The notes beneath the pieces are model-generated. The model did no database searches, was not told the origin of the DNA, and saw nothing but the letters and a program-made list of their open reading frames with translations. This document shows positions 52,211 through 60,262 of a DNA stretch of 64,000 nt, piece after piece. A program made the position numbers and the translations under genes. Source of the DNA: an uncultured Clostridia bacterium. GTDB lineage: Bacteria; Bacillota; Clostridia; Oscillospirales; Acutalibacteraceae. Location: assembly GCA_937907605.1 (NCBI GenBank), contig CALCYI010000060.1, forward strand, positions 1 to 64,000. Reading direction: 5' to 3'. Every line of letters starts with the position of its first letter. The stretch's first letter is position 1.

Positions 52211-52372
52211 ATGAAAAAGTCTATTATTGTATTTATCGTAATTCTTTTAGCAACGCTCATAATTCCCGCGGCGGCGTTAATCCCCGAAAAGCCGTCTAAA
52301 AGCGACAAAAAGGACGAGCTTGTTACGATATTCAACACGGGAGATTATAAAACCGTACAGTATTTTGAATAG
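52211..52372 (+). pseudogene. Short exported ORF, possible spoIID 5' remnant
   Basis: The 53-residue frame starts with a GAGG ribosome binding site and a signal-anchor sequence (MKKSIIVFIVILLATLIIP). A Lys/Asp-rich stretch follows, then DELVTIFNTGDYKTVQYFE and a stop. The arrangement resembles the start of stage II sporulation protein D, where this strand is followed by the conserved EYLxGVVAxEM segment, absent here. It ends inside the 3' end of the truncated gerAC gene on the other strand. It could instead be a complete small protein; the SpoIID link is a judgement. Confidence 0.4.
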
Positions 52373-52917
52373 GGCATAACCTCGGGCAGCTTGAGCGTAC
52401 CGTCGCGCAGAAGGTCATTAACGGATACGGAGCGTGAGCCCTCCTTTAGCTGCTTTACAAGACTGTTAGCGGGGACTACGGCGCCTCTTAGTGAATTATC
52501 CACTACCTCTCGCGCAGTGGTTTGCGACCTTGCGAGCATAATATCGTTCCTGACGTAACGGCTCGTTTTAAGGTAGTCAAGAAGAACGTCCTTTTCTGTT
52601 TTTGCGCCTATGACAATCAGCTCATTCTGACCGAAAAAGAGAACGTCGGGGAGAGTCTGCTGAATATTATCAATAGCCTTGTCAATTGAGTCGGCTTTTC
52701 CGTGGGCAAGCGCGGTAATATTGCCCGTAATACCGTCGCTCTTTCCCGTTCCCTTATAAAGATTGAGGTACTGCAGAGTAACGGTATATTCCCCTTTTTC
52801 TACGTCAATACCCATTGCGCACACTATCGACATATCGCCCATACGCTGTCCCGCATTCTTAGAAAACGGAAGCAGAATAACAAGCGCGATAAGAAGTATT
52901 ACCTTTACCTTTTTCAA
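52345..52917 (-). pseudogene. GerAC-like germinant receptor subunit, truncated
   Basis: GerAC subunits are usually lipoproteins of about 370-400 residues. This one has 190. The N-terminal domain is clear: SIVCAMGIDVEKGEYTVTLQYLN, LPDVLFFGQNELIVIG and SVNDLLRDGTLKLPEV. The frame ends 10-12 residues later with no domain III. The expected lipobox Cys is missing (ILLPFSKNAGQRMGD). It overlaps gerAB by four bases. The loss of the C-terminal half suggests a broken or non-functional subunit, unless the assembly is wrong at about 52375. Confidence 0.8.
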
Positions 52918-53702
52918 TGCTTACTTACCCCCGTTCTTAAAAAGAGTGAGCTTCTGAAAAAGAGCGACATTATATAAGCCGAGGAAAAGAGCACATCAAG
53001 GTTAACGGCGCTCCCGAGTCCCTCAAGCTGAAAAAGCGACTGAACGGGAAATTCAGAATATATCGCCGCGTTTCCCATACTGAGCCCGCAGGCAATATAT
53101 ACAACCGCCGTCATTGCATAGGGTATTAGAACGCCTCGGGCAAGGGCGCTCTCCCTGTTACCCTCGGTACCGTCCGACATCAGAATATAAAGCAGAGGTA
53201 TATCAAGCGCGCCGTACGGGATAAAAAGCGAGGGCGTATTATATTCGGGATACGTCACCTTAAACGCTTTAGTGCTGCAGATTATGGCAGTAATTACGAA
53301 AACAAGACCAACAAAAAAGAGAGGCAGAGCCGTCCTGATAACCGCTTCAAAGCCGCAGAAATACGCATATACAGAGGCGAGCAAAAGTAGCGTCATAATC
53401 ACAAAGGGTGAAAGCTTACTATGAACCTCTGAAGCAAGAAAGGCGTAAAGCCTTAAATAATCAAAAACGAGCAGGACAAGCACTCCCACTGAGCATAGGT
53501 ACTTTACCGCCTTTACATTTAAGCCGCGTCTTACGAGTAACGCGGCAAAAAGCGAAAAGAGCGCAGCCGTCAACAGCTCCACGGCAAGTCTGAAAAGCGA
53601 TACAGACGGGCTTGAAAGCACAGCCCCGAGCCGTATCAGCACGAACACAAAAAGCTCCTGGCGGGACGATATTTTTTCATTTTTTATACTAATGCTTTTC
53701 AC
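52914..53702 (-). CDS. GerAB-like germinant receptor permease subunit, short form
   Basis: The protein is an APC-fold spore permease homolog and should sit in the spore inner membrane with GerAA and GerAC. It opens with EKISSRQELFVFVLIRLGA, the GerAB-type start, and has about eight hydrophobic segments rather than the usual ten, giving 262 residues against about 360. The middle shows YNTPSLFIPYGALDIPLLYILMSD. It overlaps gerAA by 14 bases. Shortening may reflect loss of loops or decay. Confidence 0.8.
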   Translation of the reverse strand: MKSISIKNEKISSRQELFVFVLIRLGAVLSSPSVSLFRLAVELLTAALFSLFAALLVRRGLNVKAVKYLCSVGVLVLLVFDYLRLYAFLASEVHSKLSPFVIMTLLLLASVYAYFCGFEAVIRTALPLFFVGLVFVITAIICSTKAFKVTYPEYNTPSLFIPYGALDIPLLYILMSDGTEGNRESALARGVLIPYAMTAVVYIACGLSMGNAAIYSEFPVQSLFQLEGLGSAVNLDVLFSSAYIMSLFFRSSLFLRTGVSKH

Positions 53703-55146
53703 CGTTATCAGCTCCGTTCAGATTTTGGATATTCACCTTACGCTTTGAGAGCTTTTTCCAGCTCTGCCTTATCACCGTATCGCCGAGCGAGGAAACGGTA
53801 AGGGGACTGAGCGGAACAGAATACGGTACTCCCTGCGTACTCAAAGAACAGATATTAACGAGCAAAACGCACGCGCTGAGCGTAAAGCCGTATATCCCCC
53901 AGAGTCCCGACGCGGCTATAAAGAAAAATCTCAGCACCGCAACACTCTCATAAAGCGGATAGACTACGTACGAGGCTATCGCGGTAAGCGCGACAACGAC
54001 GAGCATCGGCTCGCTGATAATACCCGCTGACACCATGGCTTCGCCTATTACTATAGCGCCGATAATCGATACCGCATGACCAATGGTTTTGGGCAGTCTT
54101 AATCCCGCCTCTCGCATAATTTCATACAATATATGAATAATAATTGCTTCGACTACAAGTGGAAAAGGAGTCGTTGCCTCGCTCGTTGCGACTATATAGA
54201 GTAGCAGAGTCGGGAACATCTCCTGATGAAAGGTACCTATCGCTACGTATAGGGCGGGAAGAAAAAGCGAAATCGCAAAGCTAAGGTACTTTAAAAGCCT
54301 TATGAACGAGGCGTATAGCGGAGGGTTATCATAATCGTCGAGCGAGGAAAAATTATCCGTAAACAGATACGGGAGATAGATAACGAACGGCGTGCCCTCT
54401 ACCATTACTCCGATTCTTCCCTCAAGCAGCTTGGAAGCGAGGACGTCGGGGCGTTCGGTATTACCCGTGCCCGAAAAAAAGGAAAAGCGCTCCCCCTGTA
54501 AATATTCGCCAAGTGCGCCGAAGTCAAGCACATTTTGAAGTCTTGCCGCCTTTAATCTGCGCTCGACCTCCTCCACGTTTTTTTCGTCCGCCCTGCCCTG
54601 AATATACGCTAACGCAACGGGCGTGAGCGCCTGAGTACCGAGCTTTATTTGCTTTAGCTTAAGCTTGTTGGTCTTAAGGCGTTTTCTGAGCATTGCTTTA
54701 TTATCGTTAAGCGTTTCGGTAAAGCACTCCTTTGCGCCCTTTACCATTGCCTCGTTCGTCGGCTCCTCAACGCTTCTCTTTTCCCAGCCCTGCACGCCGA
54801 AAGCAATAAAATCCGACGAGCCTTCGACATAAAGCAGCGCAAAGCCGCTCATCAAAAGGAAGTACGCGTCCTCAAAGGTCTGCGCCTCGCTGAGCTCAAT
54901 AGCGCCGAAAACGGATTTTTTAAGCTTATCGGAAAGCTCGACGTTGCTCCCAAATTCAAGGCTGCACTTAAGCGCAGGCTCAATTACAAGCTCATTGAGC
55001 GACAGCGAATTAACGAGCCCGTCCATAGCGCAGAAAAACGCCCTTACGCCGCAGATTACGACCTCTCTTATAAGGAAGTCGGAGCACTCCTTAAAGTCGG
55101 CTTTAACGCTCTCAAGATTAAGCTCATAGCCGCTTAACAGTTTCAT
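53689..55146 (-). CDS. GerAA-family spore germination protein
   Basis: The 485-residue protein has a soluble N-terminal half (about 1-235) with VAYIQGRADEKNVEEV, and a membrane half with PYLFTDNFSSLDDYDNPP, EIMREAGLRLPKTIGHAVSIIGAIVIGEA split over two helices, and a cytoplasmic C-terminal tail. This is the complete GerA arrangement. It forms the ligand-responsive channel of the germinant receptor. AGGTG five bases before ATG 55146 sets the start rather than an earlier ATG. It is first in gerAA-gerAB-gerAC. Confidence 0.92.
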   Translation of the reverse strand: MKLLSGYELNLESVKADFKECSDFLIREVVICGVRAFFCAMDGLVNSLSLNELVIEPALKCSLEFGSNVELSDKLKKSVFGAIELSEAQTFEDAYFLLMSGFALLYVEGSSDFIAFGVQGWEKRSVEEPTNEAMVKGAKECFTETLNDNKAMLRKRLKTNKLKLKQIKLGTQALTPVALAYIQGRADEKNVEEVERRLKAARLQNVLDFGALGEYLQGERFSFFSGTGNTERPDVLASKLLEGRIGVMVEGTPFVIYLPYLFTDNFSSLDDYDNPPLYASFIRLLKYLSFAISLFLPALYVAIGTFHQEMFPTLLLYIVATSEATTPFPLVVEAIIIHILYEIMREAGLRLPKTIGHAVSIIGAIVIGEAMVSAGIISEPMLVVVALTAIASYVVYPLYESVAVLRFFFIAASGLWGIYGFTLSACVLLVNICSLSTQGVPYSVPLSPLTVSSLGDTVIRQSWKKLSKRKVNIQNLNGADNGEKH

Positions 55147-55200
55147 ATCATCACCTGTATTATTATGAAAAAATTTGCAAATAATATACAAGGTGAGATT

Positions 55201-55836
55201 ATGGCGATTACAATTTGCAGAGCGGTAATAATATATTTTTTCGTAATACTTGCGGTCAGGGTTATGGGAAGGCGGCAGGTCGGCGAGCTTTCAACGCACG
55301 AATTCGTAATAACTATCCTCATCAGCGCAGTCGCTACCATACCGCTTGAGGATAACGAGCTTCCGCTCAGCAATTCTCTGATACCGATACTCGTATTTAT
55401 CAGCTTTGAAATCATAGAATCTGCAATCTCAATGAAATCGGGCAAGTTCAGGGATATTATGCAGGGCAGACCAATATTCGTAATTAAGGACGGCAAGCTG
55501 CAGGAAAAGGAAATGAAAAAGCTCCGCCTTACACTCGACGACATTCTCGACTCCGCAAGGCAGAAGGATATCTTTGATATAACCGAAATTGAAAACGCCG
55601 TGGTCGAAACTAACGGCACTATCTCGGTAGTTAAAAAAAGCGACGGTAAGGCGGTGCCTATTCCGATAGTCGAGGACAGAGAAATAATAACCCAGTACTT
55701 CGGCGACGAGGAAATAAGAAAAAGCGAAATAGAGGCGCTTATAAAAAGCTCGGGATACAGGCTAAAGGATATTATGCTTATGACCGAGGACAAAAACGGA
55801 AATATAAAGATTATCAAAAAGGAGGAGAAGAAATGA
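55201..55836 (+). CDS. DUF421/YetF-family membrane protein
   Basis: The 211-residue protein has two or three N-terminal hydrophobic helices, including VRVMGRRQVGELSTHEFVITILIS near residue 19, and a C-terminal soluble domain with QGRPIFVIKDGKLQEKEM and LTLDDILDSARQKDIFDI. This is the YetF/DUF421 pattern. Members occur in spore membranes of Firmicutes and some influence germination. AAGGTGAG selects ATG 55201 rather than ATG 55165. It diverges from gerAA, which supports a spore-related role, and overlaps the DUF4363 gene by four bases. Confidence 0.9.
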   Translation: MAITICRAVIIYFFVILAVRVMGRRQVGELSTHEFVITILISAVATIPLEDNELPLSNSLIPILVFISFEIIESAISMKSGKFRDIMQGRPIFVIKDGKLQEKEMKKLRLTLDDILDSARQKDIFDITEIENAVVETNGTISVVKKSDGKAVPIPIVEDREIITQYFGDEEIRKSEIEALIKSSGYRLKDIMLMTEDKNGNIKIIKKEEKK

Positions 55837-56192
55837 AAAGGCTGTGGTTTGCGGTAATCTTTCTATGTATCGCGCTCGCGCTCAGCGTATTTGAGCAGTA
55901 TAAGGTTCACACCTTTTATAATACGATGAGCGAAAAGCTCGTAATCGCTAACAGCTACGATAAGGAGGATAACGAAGAAATGCTTAAAGCAAGCATTGAC
56001 GATATTCAGCAATACTGGCTTGAAAACAACGATATTCTGTTTACGTTGACAAATCACGGAGTACTTGACGAGCTTTCAAAGGACATCAGGGCAATTAATC
56101 CCGATAACGTGGATAACAGTCTTTATAAAGTTAACGCCATGCTGAACGTCTTTTACGAAAATGAGAGAATAACCCTTTCAAATATATTTTAA
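55833..56192 (+). CDS. DUF4363-like small anchored protein
   Basis: The 119-residue protein has one N-terminal membrane helix (residues 4-20) and a helical exterior domain (SIDDIQQYWLENNDILFTLTNHGVLDELS). It matches the DUF4363 type that follows DUF421 genes in Clostridia. Function is unknown. Its start overlaps the DUF421 stop (ATGA), so they are translated as a pair. Confidence 0.78.
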   Translation: MKRLWFAVIFLCIALALSVFEQYKVHTFYNTMSEKLVIANSYDKEDNEEMLKASIDDIQQYWLENNDILFTLTNHGVLDELSKDIRAINPDNVDNSLYKVNAMLNVFYENERITLSNIF

Positions 56193-56221
56193 TTTACATT
56201 TTAGAGTAACAATGCTATAAT
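56193..56221 (+). promoter_or_regulatory. Sigma-A promoter of the membrane acyltransferase
   Basis: TTTACA (56193-56198), a 17-base spacer and TATAAT (56216-56221), directly after the DUF4363 stop. AGGTG lies before the ATG at 56239. The implied 5' UTR is only about 11 bases. Confidence 0.6.
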
Positions 56222-56238
56222 CGCCTTGAGGTGATTAT

Positions 56239-57312
56239 ATGATTTTCTTCGTGCTCGTTCTGCTGTTAGTGATTATTTCAGGCGCTCATTACAGCAAGCC
56301 TAATGAGTTTAATACCGACTACATTTCAAAGGACGGCATTGCGCCGATTAAGGGAATCTTTGTAATTCTTATACTGTTTAGTCACGGAAGGGGTTATTTT
56401 ACTTTAGAAGGCGTATATGACGAAATGTACTTGTCGGTACAGGGACATCTTGACCAAATGGTAATCGCTATGTTCCTGTTCTACTCGGGCTACGGGATTA
56501 TGGAGCAGATTAAAAAAAGAGGCTTTGACTACGTTAAGTCAATTCCTCAAAAGCGCTTCCCCCACCTGCTGCTCATCTTTGATATCGCTGTAGTGTTCTA
56601 TATGATTTTATACGTTGCGCTCGGCAACAAACTAAGCTTAAAGACTGCGTTGCTTGCGCTTACGGGATGGCAGGGCATACTTAATTCAAGCTGGTACATT
56701 TTTGTTACCTTTGTGCTCTACATATTTACATTTATCGGCTTTTTTGCAATAAAGTGGATAAAAGATAACCGCTTCAAACTTGTATGTATAGTAGCTGTGA
56801 CTGTGCTTTCATTCGGGCTTATTCTGGTATTTATGCGCTATACTGAAAAGGAACGCTTCTGGTATGATACTTTAATACTTTATTCGCTCGGTTTATGGTA
56901 CTCATATTTCAAGCCTTATATAGAAAAAGTCACGATGAAAAATGACGTGCTGTACTACGTCTTATTTACAGTAGTTCTCTCGGCATATATTTACTTCTAT
57001 AACAACAAATCTGTTGCATCTGTAAATTACGAAATCTGGGCTGTGCTATTCACGCTCGGTATCGTTATGATAACGATGAAGGTAAGAATTGAAAGCCGCC
57101 TGCTTTCATGGTTCGGCGACCATATTTTCAGTATATATATTCTCCAGAGAATACCTATGGTTATACTAAGGGAGCTCGGCTTTGCAGACAGGCACAAGTA
57201 CTTCTTTATGATACTCTCAATTGCGATTACCGTTGCGATTGCAGCGGTTTATGACGATCTGACAGGCAGGCTTACCAAACTCATATGGAAGCCTAAAAAG
57301 CAAATAAATTAA
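56239..57312 (+). CDS. Membrane acyltransferase-3-like protein
   Basis: The 357-residue protein has about ten hydrophobic segments in the acyltransferase-3/OafA style. It has GIAPIKGIFVILILFSHGRGYF near residue 37, with the conserved His of the active site, and LTGWQGILNSSWYIFVTFVLYI near residue 145. Relatives put acetyl or other acyl groups on surface polysaccharides. No SGNH domain is attached. It is a single-gene unit next to the wall-polymer cluster. Confidence 0.85.
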   Translation: MIFFVLVLLLVIISGAHYSKPNEFNTDYISKDGIAPIKGIFVILILFSHGRGYFTLEGVYDEMYLSVQGHLDQMVIAMFLFYSGYGIMEQIKKRGFDYVKSIPQKRFPHLLLIFDIAVVFYMILYVALGNKLSLKTALLALTGWQGILNSSWYIFVTFVLYIFTFIGFFAIKWIKDNRFKLVCIVAVTVLSFGLILVFMRYTEKERFWYDTLILYSLGLWYSYFKPYIEKVTMKNDVLYYVLFTVVLSAYIYFYNNKSVASVNYEIWAVLFTLGIVMITMKVRIESRLLSWFGDHIFSIYILQRIPMVILRELGFADRHKYFFMILSIAITVAIAAVYDDLTGRLTKLIWKPKKQIN

Positions 57313-57314
57313 AG

Positions 57315-57343
57315 AAACCGCTGAGGCGCTGCCTCAGCGGTTT
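57315..57343. terminator. Bidirectional terminator, acyltransferase/tarJ
   Basis: AAACCGCTGAGGC (57315-57327), loop GCT and GCCTCAGCGGTTT (57331-57343), with TATTCTTTTATT on the plus strand, between convergent genes. Confidence 0.92.
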
Positions 57344-57350
57344 TATTCTT

Positions 57351-58376
57351 TTATTCTTCCCAGACCATTATGGTCTTGCCGAACGCCTTATGAGTATCCT
57401 TTTCAAAGGCGTCCTTAATATCCTTAGTCCTTCTTACGACGTTAACCGAGCTTACAATATTGCCGAGATAGTCGATAATCTCAGGGTGCTCTACGTACAT
57501 ATCAACCGTCTTTTGAAAATCCGCAACGCCCGAACGGGAGGAGCCGAACACGCGGAGTCCCTTTTCAAGTATCATTCTCGTATTAATCGGAACGGGATAT
57601 TCGGACACGCCGAGGATTGAAATTGTAGCCTCCGGCTTGATAAGACCGATAATCTGTTCAATAGCAATCGGGCTTCCGTTACCGCCTACACACTCAAAGG
57701 CGTGGTCCATAGTAAAGCCCTCGGGTACCTCGTTTACAAGGTGGGTTTCATCAGCGAAGGTGAAGTCCGCAAGCTTTTCCCTAACCGTACCGAAAACAAC
57801 GATTTTGCTCTCGGGGAAGGTATACTTCAAAAACAGCGAGGTGATATAGCCGAGATTGCCGTCGCCCCATACGCCGATAACGTCGCGCCTTTTATGAGAA
57901 ATCTTATCAAAGCGCGAAATCGCGTGAACGGAAACGGATACAATCTCGGTAAACGCGGCAACGTTCCTGTCGATATCGTCGGGAAGCTTAACGAGCCTCT
58001 TCGGCGAAATCGGTACGAATTCCTGAAGGAAGCCGTCCATTGACGAGCCGCAGAATTTTGACGAGCGGAGATAGTTTTCGCCTATGCACTCGTCCTCCTC
58101 GGTGGGAGCATTGGGCACCATAACTACAAGGTCGCCCGTCTTAAAGGTATTCGTGGGGTCAAAAACGACCTTGCCGATGCCCTCGTGAATGAGCGCCATA
58201 GGAAGCTTTTCGGCAAGCACCTTAGCGTCGCGCGTACCGAGATAATACCTCATATCCGCGTTACAGATAGAGAGATTAGTCGGTCTTACAAGCGCCTCGT
58301 CGCCGAAAAGTTCAATATCCTCAAACGCTATTTCAAAGCGTCTGGGGGCTGTTAAACGGTAAATAGTATTAATCAT
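57351..58376 (-). CDS. tarJ: Ribulose-5-phosphate reductase, TarJ-like
   Basis: TarJ reduces ribulose-5-phosphate to ribitol-5-phosphate with NADPH, the first committed step to CDP-ribitol. The 341-residue protein is a zinc-type dehydrogenase. It has TNLSICNADMRYYLG with the first zinc Cys, LIHEGIGKV, and VIGVWGDGNLGYITSLFLK as the nucleotide fold near residue 167. It overlaps tarI by eight bases, and that pairing is the main reason for the specific call. Confidence 0.88.
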   Translation of the reverse strand: MINTIYRLTAPRRFEIAFEDIELFGDEALVRPTNLSICNADMRYYLGTRDAKVLAEKLPMALIHEGIGKVVFDPTNTFKTGDLVVMVPNAPTEEDECIGENYLRSSKFCGSSMDGFLQEFVPISPKRLVKLPDDIDRNVAAFTEIVSVSVHAISRFDKISHKRRDVIGVWGDGNLGYITSLFLKYTFPESKIVVFGTVREKLADFTFADETHLVNEVPEGFTMDHAFECVGGNGSPIAIEQIIGLIKPEATISILGVSEYPVPINTRMILEKGLRVFGSSRSGVADFQKTVDMYVEHPEIIDYLGNIVSSVNVVRRTKDIKDAFEKDTHKAFGKTIMVWEE

Positions 58377-59082
58377 CGGCTTCGTCCTCCAGAAGTGACT
58401 TTGCTACGCGGAGGTCATAGGGATAGGTTATCTTCATATTGAAGTCCTCACCCTGTACGAGTGCAACCTTCTCGCCCTTGATTACAAAAATCTTTGCAGC
58501 GTCGGTGAGAATTGCCTTTTCCTCCTCGGTTAAGGAGGAATACATATTCTTAAGCTTAAGCGCGTTAAAGGACTGAGGAGTCTGTCCCTGATACATCTTT
58601 GAACGGTCGGGAATTGAGCTGATAGTCTTATTATCAAGCGCTTCAACGATAGTATCCGTTGCGGGAATAACCGTATCGCATGCGCCGAATTCCTTAGCCA
58701 CAGCGATATTTTCTTCAATAATTCTGTGCGTAACGAAGGGACGAACGGAGTCATGAGTTACGATAATAGTATCGTCGCTGAGCTTGCCCTCGGCTTCGAT
58801 ATACTTAATCGCATTCATAATAGTTTCGTTTCTCGTGTCGCCGCCCTCGATTACTGCAACTCTGTCCTTAGCGGGAGCAATATGCTTTTCAATAAGGTTC
58901 TTGGTATGCTCAACCCACTGCTTCGGGCAGAGAATTATTATCTTCTCAAACTCGGGGGTTGAAAAGAACTTTTCAATAGTGTAAACAATAATCGGCTTGC
59001 CCTTAACGTTAAGGTACTGCTTCGGCTTGTCGCCGCCCATTCTTGAACCGATACCGCCTGCTAAAATCACGCCGTAAACCAT
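58369..59082 (-). CDS. tarI: Ribitol-5-phosphate cytidylyltransferase, TarI-like
   Basis: The enzyme makes CDP-ribitol from CTP and ribitol-5-phosphate. The 237-residue protein has the cytidylyltransferase opening VILAGGIGSRMGGDKPKQYL, GGDTRNETIMNAI near residue 82, THDSVRPFVTHRII near residue 109 and a C-terminal GEDFNMKITYPYDL. IspD (MEP pathway) has the same fold; the neighbour tarJ and the polyol-phosphate transferase next door favour TarI. Confidence 0.88.
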   Translation of the reverse strand: MVYGVILAGGIGSRMGGDKPKQYLNVKGKPIIVYTIEKFFSTPEFEKIIILCPKQWVEHTKNLIEKHIAPAKDRVAVIEGGDTRNETIMNAIKYIEAEGKLSDDTIIVTHDSVRPFVTHRIIEENIAVAKEFGACDTVIPATDTIVEALDNKTISSIPDRSKMYQGQTPQSFNALKLKNMYSSLTEEEKAILTDAAKIFVIKGEKVALVQGEDFNMKITYPYDLRVAKSLLEDEADD

Positions 59083-59086
59083 ATTA

Positions 59087-60262
59087 TCAATCTCCTTTTA
59101 CTAAATTAGTCTTTTCAAAACGCTCGTTAAAACGCTTTATTATTTTATCGCAAAGCTTATAGTAACCAAGCTTTTTTACTATATTATCATAAATTACCGC
59201 ATAAAGCAAACTGCTTAAAAGAAGCATAAGTACTATTAACGCCCAGTTTTTAAACGAATAGATAAAATCCTGGAAATAATATGCTCTTATGAAAGTATGG
59301 GTAAGGAATATCGTAGTGGAATACTTACCCACAAATTGCAGCACCTGCTTGAATACGGGAGTAAACACAAGAAATTCGTAACAAAAGTAAATAACGAAGA
59401 ACGGAATCACGGCGTCCATTACCTCAACGTATTCAGCCAAGAGCCCTCCGTCATACTGCCTTACCTTAATACATAATACGAGCAGCGCCAGAGATATAAT
59501 AAATTTTAACCCCTTGCTAACATATATGTTTTTACAGAGCTTAAGCTCATAAAGCTTTTCAAGTATGTTTTTATCCGCACTCCAGATACCGAGCATTATT
59601 ATAAAAAGATATCTTGTAAAATAGTTCTTTTCGATACCGAGGAACTGCGGCAGCAGCGGCGCTATAAGCACGGTTATTATTCCGAATTTGTTATACAGCT
59701 CAATGAGAAGCGGCATTACCAGAATAATCACTACCGCAAGGCTCATATACCACCACGTACCGTTAAAGGTCGGCGTTTTGAAGAGCTCTGCAAGCCCCAT
59801 AGCGTCGGTGAAGAAGTAGAGCACCGAGCGCGCGGAGGTGCCGTAAACCGTCGCAAAATTATGCGTATTCCTCGTAAACTCAAAATGGTTATTAACGAGC
59901 GAAAAAACCTGCCACACCGCAAACGAGCCCCAAAAGCCCCAAAGCAGCTTAAACAGTCTGTTTACTGCGGTTTTCGGATAGACCTGCTTTTTAAGGCTTA
60001 AATCGCCGCTTTTCATAACCTTAAGATAGCTTTTAGTTATTCCGAACGCCGAGATAAATACGAAAATTGCAACGCAGATTTTACCGAAATTGGCAAGCTC
60101 GGCTACCCTTGCTTCTCCTAGCGGGTAAAAGCTCACCGTATAGCCTTCCCACCTGTCCCTGCCGAGAAAGCAGTGGTGAAGCATCATCAGCATTATCGCT
60201 ACGCCCTTTAGTCCCTGTGAAGCGAATTTTGAAAAGCTTCTGTCCTTTGCTTCGTCCTTCAA
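59087..60262 (-). CDS. Membrane acyltransferase-3-like protein, wall-polymer cluster
   Basis: The 391-residue protein has about ten hydrophobic segments. It has the acyltransferase-3 features GLKGVAIMLMMLHHCFLGRD near residue 18 with the active-site His pair, and FNGTWWYMSLAVVIILVMPLLIELYN near residue 165. It probably acylates sugars or polyols of the surface polymer. The start is TTG 60262, with GAGGTG six bases upstream overlapping the end of the transferase gene. It is four bases from tarI in the same unit. Confidence 0.85.
   Translation of the reverse strand: MKDEAKDRSFSKFASQGLKGVAIMLMMLHHCFLGRDRWEGYTVSFYPLGEARVAELANFGKICVAIFVFISAFGITKSYLKVMKSGDLSLKKQVYPKTAVNRLFKLLWGFWGSFAVWQVFSLVNNHFEFTRNTHNFATVYGTSARSVLYFFTDAMGLAELFKTPTFNGTWWYMSLAVVIILVMPLLIELYNKFGIITVLIAPLLPQFLGIEKNYFTRYLFIIMLGIWSADKNILEKLYELKLCKNIYVSKGLKFIISLALLVLCIKVRQYDGGLLAEYVEVMDAVIPFFVIYFCYEFLVFTPVFKQVLQFVGKYSTTIFLTHTFIRAYYFQDFIYSFKNWALIVLMLLLSSLLYAVIYDNIVKKLGYYKLCDKIIKRFNERFEKTNLVKGD

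Noticed and set aside
55152..55190. Sigma-G-like promoter for gerAA (GTATA, 17 bases, CATAATA on the minus strand)
   Set aside because: The implied start site falls within the AGGTG ribosome binding site of gerAA, and the DNA is very AT-rich. A forespore promoter is expected in principle but this match is not convincing.
55143..55817. 224-residue Ser/Ile-rich minus-strand frame
   Set aside because: It is the exact antisense of the DUF421 gene, which has a ribosome binding site and family motifs.
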